Counted from the stretch's first letter, positions 1 through 6,634 are shown. The stretch is 8,287 bases of DNA from Acidobacteriota bacterium (GCA_028875135.1 JAPPFQ010000054.1:1-8287); one strand, 5' to 3'. Numbers and translations are program-made. Notes: generated from the letters alone by a model not told the origin.

Positions 1-19
1 CGCCCGGGGCTACCCTGAG

Positions 20-101
20 CCGCTGCTACGCAGCTCTATAAGGATGGCTTGTAGGGGGCGTTTCGCCGGGTAACACACGTCAACCGCAGCTTCGCAGCTC
101 T
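20..101. repeat. Imperfect 18-base direct repeat pair
   Basis: The copies are at 20-37 and 84-101. They match at 16 of 18 positions and both end in GCAGCTCT. The first copy can fold on itself (GCTGC, three-base loop, GCAGC). This looks like a small dispersed intergenic repeat rather than an insertion sequence end, since no transposase remnant lies between or beside the copies. Confidence 0.45.
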
Positions 102-151
102 CCCTTGACCCGCAACACTGCGGAGGGGAATGTGCTTATCTGTTGGGATAT

Positions 152-174
152 CCCCCGGGCGCCGGCCCCGGGGG
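152..174. repeat. GC-only inverted repeat
   Basis: The arms CCCCCGGG (152-159) and CCCGGGGG (167-174) are perfect 8-base complements around a 7-base loop. No T-run follows on either strand, so it is not a standard intrinsic terminator. It could be a REP-type hairpin. Confidence 0.5.
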
Positions 175-209
175 GCCCGGTTAACCGCGAATGCGGCGAC
201 AGCAGGTAG

Positions 210-229
210 CCGTGGGCGTCAGCCCATGG
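210..229. repeat. Inverted repeat, REP-like hairpin
   Basis: The arms CCGTGGGC (210-217) and GCCCATGG (222-229) pair across a 4-base loop with a single G-T wobble. The stable short hairpin in a repeat-rich non-coding stretch fits a REP-type element. Copy number elsewhere in the genome is unknown. Confidence 0.4.
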
Positions 230-295
230 AAAGCTTGGCGTTAGTGTCGAGCCGCGTAGGCGGCGGCAGCGATTTTTTTTATAGGGAGACGCCGT

Positions 296-1054
296 CTACA
301 GAGCTCCCGCCTTGCGGTAGATGCGCTTCTTGTAGGCTTCGTGGCTCCGGGATGCTTCCTGGTTGACTTCGGTGCTGCGGCCTCGGTAGTCGAGCACGAA
401 TCCGCGGCGATGGGAGTCGGTGTTGTTGGGGCCGCTGCGGTGGACGGTGAGGAAGTGGTGGATGGAGGCGTCTCCCGGTTGGAGCAGGGCCGGGACTTCC
501 GGGTAGAGTTCGGGGTCGGGAGGTTCGGAGAGGGCCTTGGTGAACAGGGGCAGTCCCGTCTGGACATGAGGGATTTCCCCCAGCCGGTGGCTGCCGCGAA
601 CGAAATGGACGGCGCCGTTTTCGAGGGTGGTCTCATCCAGGGCGATCCAGATCACCAGGCCGTAGGGGGGCAGGTAATTGAAGTAGGCGTTTTCCTGGTG
701 ATAGAGGGCCGGCGAGCCTACCCGGGCGGGTTTGTAGAATACTTCTGTGGTAATGGGTTCCACCGGCTCTCCCAGGCAGGCGCCCAGCAGATCCAGGGTG
801 GCCGGCCGCCGGAGCGCTCGCCGGAAGTATTCATCATAGAGTTCCATTCTGGAGAACTGCTTCAGCGGCCCGCTCCAGCCCGATTCATAGACCACGTGAA
901 TCCGGGGGACGGTGGGTAGGACCTCGGCGATGTAGCGGTCGATCTGCTGCTCCGTCCGCTTCAATTCCTCGGCGTCCAGGAATCCCTTCACCACCACGAA
1001 CCCGTCTTCCTGAAATCGGGCCGCCAGTTGACGGGTGTTCAGTGTCGCAGGCAT
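296..1054 (-). CDS. Phytanoyl-CoA dioxygenase (PhyH)-like Fe(II)/2-oxoglutarate oxygenase
   Basis: Predicted cytoplasmic non-heme iron oxygenase of 252 residues, a usual length for the PhyH family, whose members typically hydroxylate small molecules using 2-oxoglutarate and O2. An N-terminal helix leads into DGFVVVKGF (17-25), the typical PhyH opening. H119-Q-E121 is the proximal iron-binding motif; H205 in VHRSGPN is the distal histidine, followed by RR (216-217), one of which should bind 2-oxoglutarate. The core segment ENGAVHFVRGSH (145-156) is also characteristic. The iron motif is HxE rather than the commoner HxD. I chose ATG 1054 because GGAGAG (1060-1065) lies five bases upstream; ATG 1072 or GTG 1075 would add 6 or 7 residues, and ATG 1072 overlaps the TGA of the upstream reading frame. 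No signal peptide is seen. The substrate cannot be inferred. Last gene of the minus-strand run. Confidence 0.88.
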   Translation of the reverse strand: MPATLNTRQLAARFQEDGFVVVKGFLDAEELKRTEQQIDRYIAEVLPTVPRIHVVYESGWSGPLKQFSRMELYDEYFRRALRRPATLDLLGACLGEPVEPITTEVFYKPARVGSPALYHQENAYFNYLPPYGLVIWIALDETTLENGAVHFVRGSHRLGEIPHVQTGLPLFTKALSEPPDPELYPEVPALLQPGDASIHHFLTVHRSGPNNTDSHRRGFVLDYRGRSTEVNQEASRSHEAYKKRIYRKAGAL

Positions 1055-1059
1055 TCGTG

Positions 1060-1065
1060 CTCTCC
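1060..1065 (-). promoter_or_regulatory. Ribosome binding site for the PhyH-like gene
   Basis: GGAGAG on the minus strand sits five bases before ATG 1054. It is better placed than the GGAG that nearly abuts ATG 1072, and decides my choice of start. Confidence 0.5.
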
Positions 1066-1071
1066 GGTCCA

Positions 1072-1293
1072 TCACTCCGATCGGTAGTTGACCTCCAGCC
1101 GTACGCCGTGAAACTGCGCCCAGGCAGCCATTCCGGGCAACTGCTCCGGCCTGACGGCCCCCGGCCTGTGGCGTAAGCCCTTGAGCGCCAACACCACGGC
1201 GTTCATTCCCTGGCGCAGGGGGGGAGCATCCACGGGATAGCTCACCCGATACTCGCCCTTGCCGGCGTCGACGACCGTCGATTGTCCGCCGGC
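1072..1293 (-). pseudogene. Displaced C-terminus of the GHL10-like lipoprotein (frameshift)
   Basis: The preceding lipoprotein frame ends at a TGA at 1242-1244, but its last roughly 16 residues look unnatural. From about 1255 the neighbouring frame reads like the end of a beta-sandwich domain: EYRVSYPVD, then LRQGMNAVVLALKGL, then FHGVRLEVNY before a TGA at 1072-1074. Restoring one base between about 1255 and 1293 joins the two frames into a single protein of about 578 residues, and this stop then abuts the PhyH-like gene, as expected in a compact operon. The open frame extends further upstream to about 1665, but that part looks like a shadow. Either the gene carries a real one-base deletion, the assembly has an error, or, less likely, there is recoding. 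Confidence 0.65.
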
Positions 1294-2807
1294 CAGTCCT
1301 TGCCGTTCACCCGGCAGACCACCGCATCCGGGCGGGCAGCGCTCCTCACATCCAGCACCAGCCTCATGCTGTCGAGCGATCCGTTTTCCTTGGCCGAGGC
1401 CAGGTCGTCCCCGACCACCAGCGGAACCCTTCCCACCACGCCGTATTTTATGGCTCCCTCCCGGCTTACGGGCAGCGGCCGATGGCTGGAGATGTGAGCG
1501 TAGTAGTCGATAACTCCACCGGTATGGTTGTCCACGCAGAACAGCTTGTTCCTGGCCGCCAGAGTGCCGGGCTCTCCGATATCGCTCAGGCAGGCATAGG
1601 ACCGCCGGCGCGTCTCCACCAGGTCCTGACCGGTCTTGTACTCGAAGGGCGTCCCCAGGTTCCACAGGTAGACTCCGTCGGCGCCGGTCCGGAACCAGTT
1701 GCTGGCCATGCCCCGCACCCCCTCCAGAAAGCGTCCCCCGGACACGTTGTTGGCGGCGCTCTGGTTGATGCAGGGATAGACCAGCACGCCGTGAGGGTGG
1801 GCCGCGGACGTGAATTCGGCCAGGGGCAGGCTGAAGGGGGCATAGCCGCCTCCGGCAATCAGAATGTCCACCAGGTCCTCTTCCAGCCAGCCTTTCAGGT
1901 CCAGCCCGATGTTCAGTGCCAGTCGGAAGCTGTCGGGCACTCGAGTGGCCAGCAGCAGCGGACGGCCCCGCCGCTCGGCTTGGCTGTCGGTGAGCTTGCG
2001 GATGCGGCGCATGAAGGCCGTCATGACCTCGACCTGGTCGGCGCTCACCGGTTTTCCCTGCATGGTGGGGCTGAAGAACACCGGGTGGCGAATGAAGTCC
2101 AGCTCGAAGCCGTCAACGTCGTAGCGGCGGGCGACCTCCTCGATGATCTCGAACTTGCGCTGCCTGACCTCCGGGTGGGAAAAGTCCTGGGAGGTGACAT
2201 AGAGATCCAGAGAGGTGAGCCTGCCCAGGGGGTCCACCAGAAACTCCGGATGCTCCTTCTTCCAGGTGGTCAAGCCGCCCCCGATGAAGCTGTCGTGAAC
2301 GTCGTTCATGCGGACCGAGGCCAGGATCTCCATGCCATGAGACCGGGCAAAATCGATGACGATCTGCAGGGGTCCTCGGCCTGACTGGATCAACCGCTTC
2401 ACGTTGGCGGTGACCTTGGACCAGTAGGCGGGCGGACCTCCGTGGGCGTCGCCGTAGATGGGCTGGATCTTGCTGTCGTATACCGGGGCGTCGGCCCACC
2501 CCCCCAGGATGGACCAGGAAATGGTATCGACCTGGGTCCCGGCCAGGGGTTGCAGCCGGCGCTTCAGGAATCCTTCCGGGGTGCCGGCGTCGTCGCGGGA
2601 CAGCTCGTAGCTGTCGTCGTTGAAGATGATGCGGCGCTGCCTGGCGGCTGCTTCCACCCGGGCCTTCTTGGCGTCGGACCAGTTGGCCCGAGGATCCGGA
2701 ACCGGTCCGGAGCAGGACAGCATTCCCGCCAGGGCCAGGCAGATGCCGGCTCCCAGGGTGAAGCTCGTTGCCAGTCTCCGTCTACCCTTTGGGCGTGGGT
2801 CAGTCAT
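1242..2807 (-). CDS. Lipoprotein with GHL10-like TIM-barrel (glycosyl hydrolase-like), 3' end frameshifted
   Basis: The N-terminus has a basic region (RRR 9-11), a hydrophobic stretch (15-31) and a lipobox-like MLSC with acceptor Cys32, so a lipid-anchored envelope protein is predicted. A TIM-barrel-like region follows, from about 92 to 395. RYDVDGFELDFIRHP (228-242) resembles the barrel core of the GHL10/COG1649 glycosyl-hydrolase-like family; E235 and D237 are candidate active-site acids. WKKEHPEFLVD (182-192), SHPEVRQRKFEIIEE (210-224) and GADGVYLWNLG (375-385) also fit that type of fold. A beta-rich C-terminal domain begins near 410 and breaks off: residues after W505 look out of frame, and the natural end lies in another frame down to 1072. 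ATG 2807 is supported by a perfect AGGAGG seven bases upstream. Glycosidase activity is family-level inference; a related hydrolase barrel is possible. Confidence 0.72.
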   Translation of the reverse strand: MTDPRPKGRRRLATSFTLGAGICLALAGMLSCSGPVPDPRANWSDAKKARVEAAARQRRIIFNDDSYELSRDDAGTPEGFLKRRLQPLAGTQVDTISWSILGGWADAPVYDSKIQPIYGDAHGGPPAYWSKVTANVKRLIQSGRGPLQIVIDFARSHGMEILASVRMNDVHDSFIGGGLTTWKKEHPEFLVDPLGRLTSLDLYVTSQDFSHPEVRQRKFEIIEEVARRYDVDGFELDFIRHPVFFSPTMQGKPVSADQVEVMTAFMRRIRKLTDSQAERRGRPLLLATRVPDSFRLALNIGLDLKGWLEEDLVDILIAGGGYAPFSLPLAEFTSAAHPHGVLVYPCINQSAANNVSGGRFLEGVRGMASNWFRTGADGVYLWNLGTPFEYKTGQDLVETRRRSYACLSDIGEPGTLAARNKLFCVDNHTGGVIDYYAHISSHRPLPVSREGAIKYGVVGRVPLVVGDDLASAKENGSLDSMRLVLDVRSAARPDAVVCRVNGKDWPADNRRSSTPARASIG

Positions 2808-2919
2808 TCTTGAACCTCCTCCGCACGATCGATTGGGGCGAAAAGAAACAGGTAAGTGCCGCCCCGCCCCCGACGACCAGGCGGATCATTCGAGAGTGAA
2901 ACAACGAATCTTCCAAGGA
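2808..2919. other. 112-base gap between TPR and lipoprotein genes
   Basis: This is the longest spacer inside the minus-strand run. Apart from the AGGAGG for the lipoprotein gene I see no clear promoter or strong hairpin with a T-run. The gap leaves open whether the lipoprotein and PhyH-like genes form a separate transcript. Confidence 0.4.
2815..2820 (-). promoter_or_regulatory. Consensus ribosome binding site of the lipoprotein gene
   Basis: AGGAGG, fully complementary to the 16S anti-Shine-Dalgarno core, lies seven bases before ATG 2807. It is the strongest ribosome binding site in the window and suggests the lipoprotein can be translated efficiently without coupling to the upstream gene. 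Confidence 0.75.
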
Positions 2920-3963
2920 TCAACGAGTAAAGCGCTCGATCCGCTCCTTCAGCTCCCGGTAACTTTCCAGCGCCTGCCGGGCCTGCTCCGACTCTCCGGC
3001 ATCCTGGTAGAGTCTGGCCAGAAGGCGGTGAGCCACCGGATTGTCGGGCAGGAGTCGGATGGACTGCCGGGCGGCCGCAATCGCCTTGTCCAGTTGTCCG
3101 AGCCTGCGATAGACCTTGGCCAGACCGAAGTGGAGATCGGGGAGCGAGACCGTTTGGCTCTCCGGGGAAACGGCAGTCAGATGGGAGAGAGCCCGCTTGG
3201 GTTTTCCGAGCTGCAGCAGCAGGTCCGCCAGTTCCAGGCGGGCCTGACCGGCGTCAGGGTGATCCTCCACCTCCTGCTGCAAGGCTTGCAGGGCCTCCCG
3301 AAACCTGCCGGCGTCCAGGTAAATGGCGGCCAGGTGGTAGTGAGCCCAGGCGTATCGGGGATCCCTGGCCACCACCGCCTCGAACTGCCGGAGCGCCTTG
3401 CTCCTCATGTTCTGCTGGTGGTAGGTGCGTCCCAGGTGCATCCTGGCCTTGAGGTGGCCGGGGTCCAGTTCCAGGACTTTCTCCAGGAGCCGGATGCCCT
3501 CTTCCACCGGCTCGCTGGTCTCGTTTCTGGCGCCCATCCCCATGGGATCGGCCGGGTCCTCGGTCTCGCTTCGCTGCTGGAGTATGAGAGCCGCCACGCC
3601 GTAGTGGAAGTCGGCTTTGCCGGGGTCCAGAGCCAGGGCCTTGCGCAGCTCGGGTTCGGCGTCGCTGTACTGGTTGAGCTGCAGCAGCGTCATGCCGTAC
3701 AGGTGCCTGTATTCGGCGTTCTCACCGTCCTGCTGCACGGCTTTTTGAGCCGCCAGCATGGCCATCAGGTACTCCTGGCGTTCATACCGCTCTTTGGCCT
3801 CCAGGTAATCGGACGATTGCGCCTGGAGCCGGACCGCCCCGAAGAGGACAAGGGCAATCGCCGGGACGGTCGATAGACGGCACAGCCCAGTCCAACGCAG
3901 GTGGCCCGCCCGCTCTCCCGCCGGGATCCATCCTTCGTTTCCTGATTTCAGCGGTTTAGCCAT
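2920..3963 (-). CDS. Exported or membrane-anchored TPR protein
   Basis: This 347-residue protein has a long basic N-region, a hydrophobic segment (about 30-44) and a possible signal cleavage near LQAQS (46-50); if uncleaved, the segment would anchor it with the TPR domain in the periplasm. The rest is tetratricopeptide repeats, about seven units by eye over 50-341, for example 83-116, 170-203, 204-237, 274-307 and 308-341. Typical TPR signatures are present: ALALDPGKADFHYGVAAL, AHYHLAAIYLDAGRFREAL and AHRLLARLYQDAGESEQA. An acidic, methionine-containing linker (about 133-150) interrupts the array. TPRs mediate protein contacts, so a scaffold role is likely. It starts 31 bases after the cytochrome stop, and the two families are often fused or adjacent in related bacteria, which makes the cytochrome a plausible partner. 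The ribosome binding site (GGGA, seven bases upstream) is weak. Confidence 0.85.
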   Translation of the reverse strand: MAKPLKSGNEGWIPAGERAGHLRWTGLCRLSTVPAIALVLFGAVRLQAQSSDYLEAKERYERQEYLMAMLAAQKAVQQDGENAEYRHLYGMTLLQLNQYSDAEPELRKALALDPGKADFHYGVAALILQQRSETEDPADPMGMGARNETSEPVEEGIRLLEKVLELDPGHLKARMHLGRTYHQQNMRSKALRQFEAVVARDPRYAWAHYHLAAIYLDAGRFREALQALQQEVEDHPDAGQARLELADLLLQLGKPKRALSHLTAVSPESQTVSLPDLHFGLAKVYRRLGQLDKAIAAARQSIRLLPDNPVAHRLLARLYQDAGESEQARQALESYRELKERIERFTR

Positions 3964-3994
3964 TGGGCGTTCCCGACATGCAATTCCCCGGCGT

Positions 3995-5155
3995 TCAGGG
4001 CTTCTTATCGGCGACGATGCGGATCCAGTGGTCGGCGAACTCGGAGTGGGTCATGAAGCCCTCGACAAAGGGCATGTGACAGGAGCTGCACTGGCTGGCA
4101 GCCACCTTGCAACCGGAGGCCATGGCGTGGTCGCCTCCATGGCAGGACAGGCACTTGGAATCGTAGGCTGCAGGGGTTTGCACCAGGCTCTCGTGCGGGT
4201 CGTGGCAGGTCGTGCACTTCAATTGATCCCGGCTCTCGCTGTAGCACTGGCTCAACACCAGCCTCTGGGCCGGGAAACGGGACACTTCCTTGTCGACCAT
4301 GAACCTGGCAAGCGCATGCAGGTCGCTGCCCCCCGGCGGCGCTCCGTGGCAGGCGCCGCAGAAATAAAGCTGCTCGATGGCCGGCATCTTCCCCGGGTTG
4401 CCGATGGTGGCGGCGGGATTGGAATCTCCTCGGGTCATGGCCCGGACGTGTTCCTGCCCCGGCCCGTGACAGCGTTCGCAGTGGACGCCGGCCGAGGCGG
4501 GGGTCATTTTCTCAGGCGGAAGGTCGGCGTTCCGGGTGGTGTGGCAGGCAAAGCAGTGCTCTCGTTGAGGAGGACTCATCCAGTCCGCCAGGGCGTCGTA
4601 GGCGTTGTCGACCCGGTCCTCCAACCCGGTGGTGATGTCCAGCCCCCCGGTGGACTGGTACCAGCTCACCCGGCTCTGGCCGTAGGCGCCGGCATCGGTC
4701 ATGCCCACGAAGGTGATGCCTTTCCTGCCGGCCCCCATGCCCCAAAGCAGATGCATGCGGTCGGCTACTCCGTCCCTGGAGGCCACCAGGTCGAGGGTGA
4801 ACTCAGGGTCGGCGGACCGCTCGATCCGATAGGCCACCTGGTTGCGCGGGTCGGAAAACTCCAGGGGCGCCGATTCCACCAGACTGGAGATGGAGCGCAC
4901 TCGCCTCAAGGTCAGCGGGTGGCCGCTTTCCAGTTGCACCTCGGCGATCTCCCGGTGGCACTGCACGCATTGGCTGGATCCCACGTAGCCCGATTCGTCG
5001 ATGGCTTGTGCGCGGGCCGGCCCCACCAAAAGTAGGATTGCCGGGACTGCGACCGAGAGGAAGCCGAAACCGAGTTTCTTGTTCGGTGTTGCCGATTCCC
5101 GGGCCGGCCCTGGGTGCGCCGGCGGGCGGTTGGCGATGGACATCAGTTGTTCCAT
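3995..5155 (-). CDS. Seven-heme c-type cytochrome, exported
   Basis: This 386-residue protein has a signal peptide (KK at 26-27, hydrophobic 29-45, likely cleavage after ARAQA near 51), so it should be periplasmic or cell-surface. Seven CXXCH heme-attachment motifs begin at C63, C201, C226, C266, C314, C335 and C356. Heme 1, in YVGSSQCVQCH, is separated from heme 2 by about 130 heme-free residues. That stretch contains GMGAGRKGITFV and SWYQSTGGLDITTG, reminiscent of the domain in TPR-associated multiheme cytochromes of Acidobacteriota and Planctomycetota. The later part, with QCYSES before CTTCHDPHE, also fits that group. Electron transfer is the expected role; the redox partner is unknown. 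ATG 5155 overlaps the FecR gene by 13 bases; ATG 5143, four codons in, forms a TGATG overlap with the FecR stop and is an equally good start. Cytochrome c maturation genes are not in the window. Confidence 0.9.
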   Translation of the reverse strand: MEQLMSIANRPPAHPGPARESATPNKKLGFGFLSVAVPAILLLVGPARAQAIDESGYVGSSQCVQCHREIAEVQLESGHPLTLRRVRSISSLVESAPLEFSDPRNQVAYRIERSADPEFTLDLVASRDGVADRMHLLWGMGAGRKGITFVGMTDAGAYGQSRVSWYQSTGGLDITTGLEDRVDNAYDALADWMSPPQREHCFACHTTRNADLPPEKMTPASAGVHCERCHGPGQEHVRAMTRGDSNPAATIGNPGKMPAIEQLYFCGACHGAPPGGSDLHALARFMVDKEVSRFPAQRLVLSQCYSESRDQLKCTTCHDPHESLVQTPAAYDSKCLSCHGGDHAMASGCKVAASQCSSCHMPFVEGFMTHSEFADHWIRIVADKKP

Positions 5156-6627
5156 CTCCCTATCCCCATTTGCGCACGATTCGCAGGATTTTCCTGCAAC
5201 TCGCGATCATGTTCGTCCTGTCCTACAGACTCTTGCCTTCGACCGTTGCGTTTTTCCCCAAGGTCCCGGGACTTGATCCACAGGGCGTTGCCGTAGCGAA
5301 ATCCATAGGGGGATTTGGGCTTTGAATCAAAGGGTACGAAGGTAAACCCTTGGGACCGGCTGCCGAGCACCCATCCTCCACGGTTCTGGTAGCCGAAGTT
5401 CGGGTAGGCCGACCGGCGCAATCGGGCCGAGAGGCGTGAATTGGACTGGGCCAACTGTTGGGCCCGTTCTTTGCTCCATTGATTGAGGTCGTCCTTCTTT
5501 CTCAGCTTCCCCGAGTGAAGCCTGGAGGTTGCCCCTTCGACCTGGTAGCTTCTGCCGGCTTCAAGCCGTCTCCTCTTCCGGCCATTCCCCATCCATTCCA
5601 AAGCTCCCTTGTAGACCGAGACGCGCAACCGGGGCTCCAGGCTGAGGCGATATAGCCCTTTGGCGGCTACTTGAAAATCACCACCTGGAGTCGAGATGAA
5701 CAGAGAGTGCAGGGCGGGATTGAAGGCGGCGGATTCCACGATGACTTCACCCCGTAGAATCTCGAAATTCATGGTCGCGTAACCCGTCCTGATGAATCGG
5801 ACCAGGGTGCTCTCGGCGAGCCGCAGGTAGCTGCCCGGATTCAGGAGCAGTTCCGCGCGACCGTTCTCCAGGGTCCTGAGCTCCCCGCCCGCGTTCAACT
5901 TGTGACCGGCGGTCAACAGCCAGCGGTTGCTGCCTCCGAACGTATATTGAGGCGGTCTTCCCCAGAAGCTGTTCAACAGGAAAGCCGAACGCACCTGTCC
6001 CCACGGGTCCAGGTGATCCCGGCTGTGCTTGCCCAGCTCGGCCACCGCCGGAGTGTATTCCGCAGCGCTTTGTAGAACGTACCGATTGCCGTGGGTCAGG
6101 TTCAACGATTGATCGTCTCGCTTCCGCCAGTTCAACTTGCCGGAGTGAACGGCAACTTCCACCGCAGAGGGTTCCTTGACTTCAATTCGATAAAATCCGT
6201 CCTTGAGAAGCTTCAGATCTCCGACGGGGCTCGATAGCCTGAAGCCGTGGCGCCGGCCCTTGAAGCGCCTGGAGTCGACGACGACGGTTCCTTCGGAAAC
6301 GCGGAAGTGCATCCTGCGGTATGCCGTGTCGAGGACTTCCAGTCGGGCCTGGTCAACCAGGCGAAGGTAACCGCCCGGATGCAACATGATTTCGAGACGG
6401 TCCCCGCGGCCGGTCCGGACAATGTCCCCGGGCTCCAGTCGGTGGCCGATTGCGATTTCAACGGGCGCCCCTTGCCCGCCGGCAAGCAGAAGCTGTTTGC
6501 CCTTGACATACCTGACGGTGCCGGCTTGAAGGTGGGAGACGTGAGCTGCGGGGTCCTTCGGCAGTGCCCGGGCAGCTCCGGCAAGAAGCAGGAACCCGGC
6601 CGCCGAAGTCACGATGATCCCTTTCAT
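5143..6627 (-). CDS. Secreted FecR-domain protein with tandemly duplicated module
   Basis: This 494-residue protein begins with a signal peptide (MKGIIV, hydrophobic 4-19, likely cleavage near ARA-LPK, 19-24). I chose ATG 6627 because GAGAGG (6635-6640) lies seven bases upstream and the signal peptide starts there; the frame is open to 6690. It carries two FecR-type beta domains: 61-150 and 241-330 align without gaps at an offset of 180 (PGGYLRL 84-90 against PGSYLRL 264-270; about 32 of 90 identical by hand count). A helical segment follows each (205-220, 380-395). The end (about 408-455: GYQNRGGW, VPFD, SPYGFRYGNALW) resembles the aromatic C-terminal domain of secreted FecR proteins, followed by a charged tail of about 40 residues. 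Unlike classic FecR anti-sigma regulators, it has no cytoplasmic region and no sigma factor or TonB receptor gene beside it, so iron signalling is unlikely. First gene of the run. Confidence 0.82.
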   Translation of the reverse strand: MKGIIVTSAAGFLLLAGAARALPKDPAAHVSHLQAGTVRYVKGKQLLLAGGQGAPVEIAIGHRLEPGDIVRTGRGDRLEIMLHPGGYLRLVDQARLEVLDTAYRRMHFRVSEGTVVVDSRRFKGRRHGFRLSSPVGDLKLLKDGFYRIEVKEPSAVEVAVHSGKLNWRKRDDQSLNLTHGNRYVLQSAAEYTPAVAELGKHSRDHLDPWGQVRSAFLLNSFWGRPPQYTFGGSNRWLLTAGHKLNAGGELRTLENGRAELLLNPGSYLRLAESTLVRFIRTGYATMNFEILRGEVIVESAAFNPALHSLFISTPGGDFQVAAKGLYRLSLEPRLRVSVYKGALEWMGNGRKRRRLEAGRSYQVEGATSRLHSGKLRKKDDLNQWSKERAQQLAQSNSRLSARLRRSAYPNFGYQNRGGWVLGSRSQGFTFVPFDSKPKSPYGFRYGNALWIKSRDLGEKRNGRRQESVGQDEHDRELQENPANRAQMGIGRWNN

Positions 6628-6634
6628 GGCTTTG

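Larger units (their letters stand above)
1..295. other. Non-coding region with clustered short repeats
   Basis: I see no credible gene here. The open frames that cross it have the skewed composition of shadow frames, no family resemblance and no convincing ribosome binding site. The stretch holds a direct repeat pair (20-37 and 84-101), a GC-only inverted repeat (152-174), a second inverted repeat (210-229) and a run of eight T at 273-280. This density of small palindromes resembles the REP-like intergenic repeats of large environmental genomes. It lies downstream of the minus-strand gene run that ends at 296. No canonical Rho-independent terminator is visible for that run: on the minus strand the homopolymer reads as A, not T. 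Confidence 0.6.

Noticed and set aside
251..280. Plus-strand terminator: GCCGC/GCGGC hairpin followed by eight T
   Set aside because: The stem is only five base pairs and sits eight bases before the T-run. No plus-strand gene ends here, and for the minus-strand run the polarity is wrong.
130..366. 78-residue plus-strand open frame in the repeat-rich region
   Set aside because: R/G/P-rich product of palindromic GC-rich DNA, without a clear ribosome binding site, and running into the PhyH-like gene.
341..919. 192-residue plus-strand open frame opposite the PhyH-like gene
   Set aside because: The minus strand encodes a full oxygenase with metal and cosubstrate residues; the plus frame has none of the marks of a gene.
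1482..2384. 300-residue plus-strand open frame opposite the lipoprotein gene
   Set aside because: Low-information V/G/Q-rich sequence with no domain; explained as a shadow of the GHL10-like barrel.
2620..3876. 418-residue plus-strand open frame opposite the TPR and lipoprotein genes
   Set aside because: High GC keeps antisense frames open. It has no recognisable domain and spans the gap and parts of two well-supported minus-strand genes.
3956..3979. Seven-codon leader-like frame overlapping the TPR start
   Set aside because: Short frames like this are expected by chance; it has no attenuator structure and no amino-acid bias.
4028..5035. 335-residue plus-strand open frame opposite the cytochrome
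   Set aside because: The minus strand carries seven CXXCH motifs and a signal peptide; the plus frame shows no family features.
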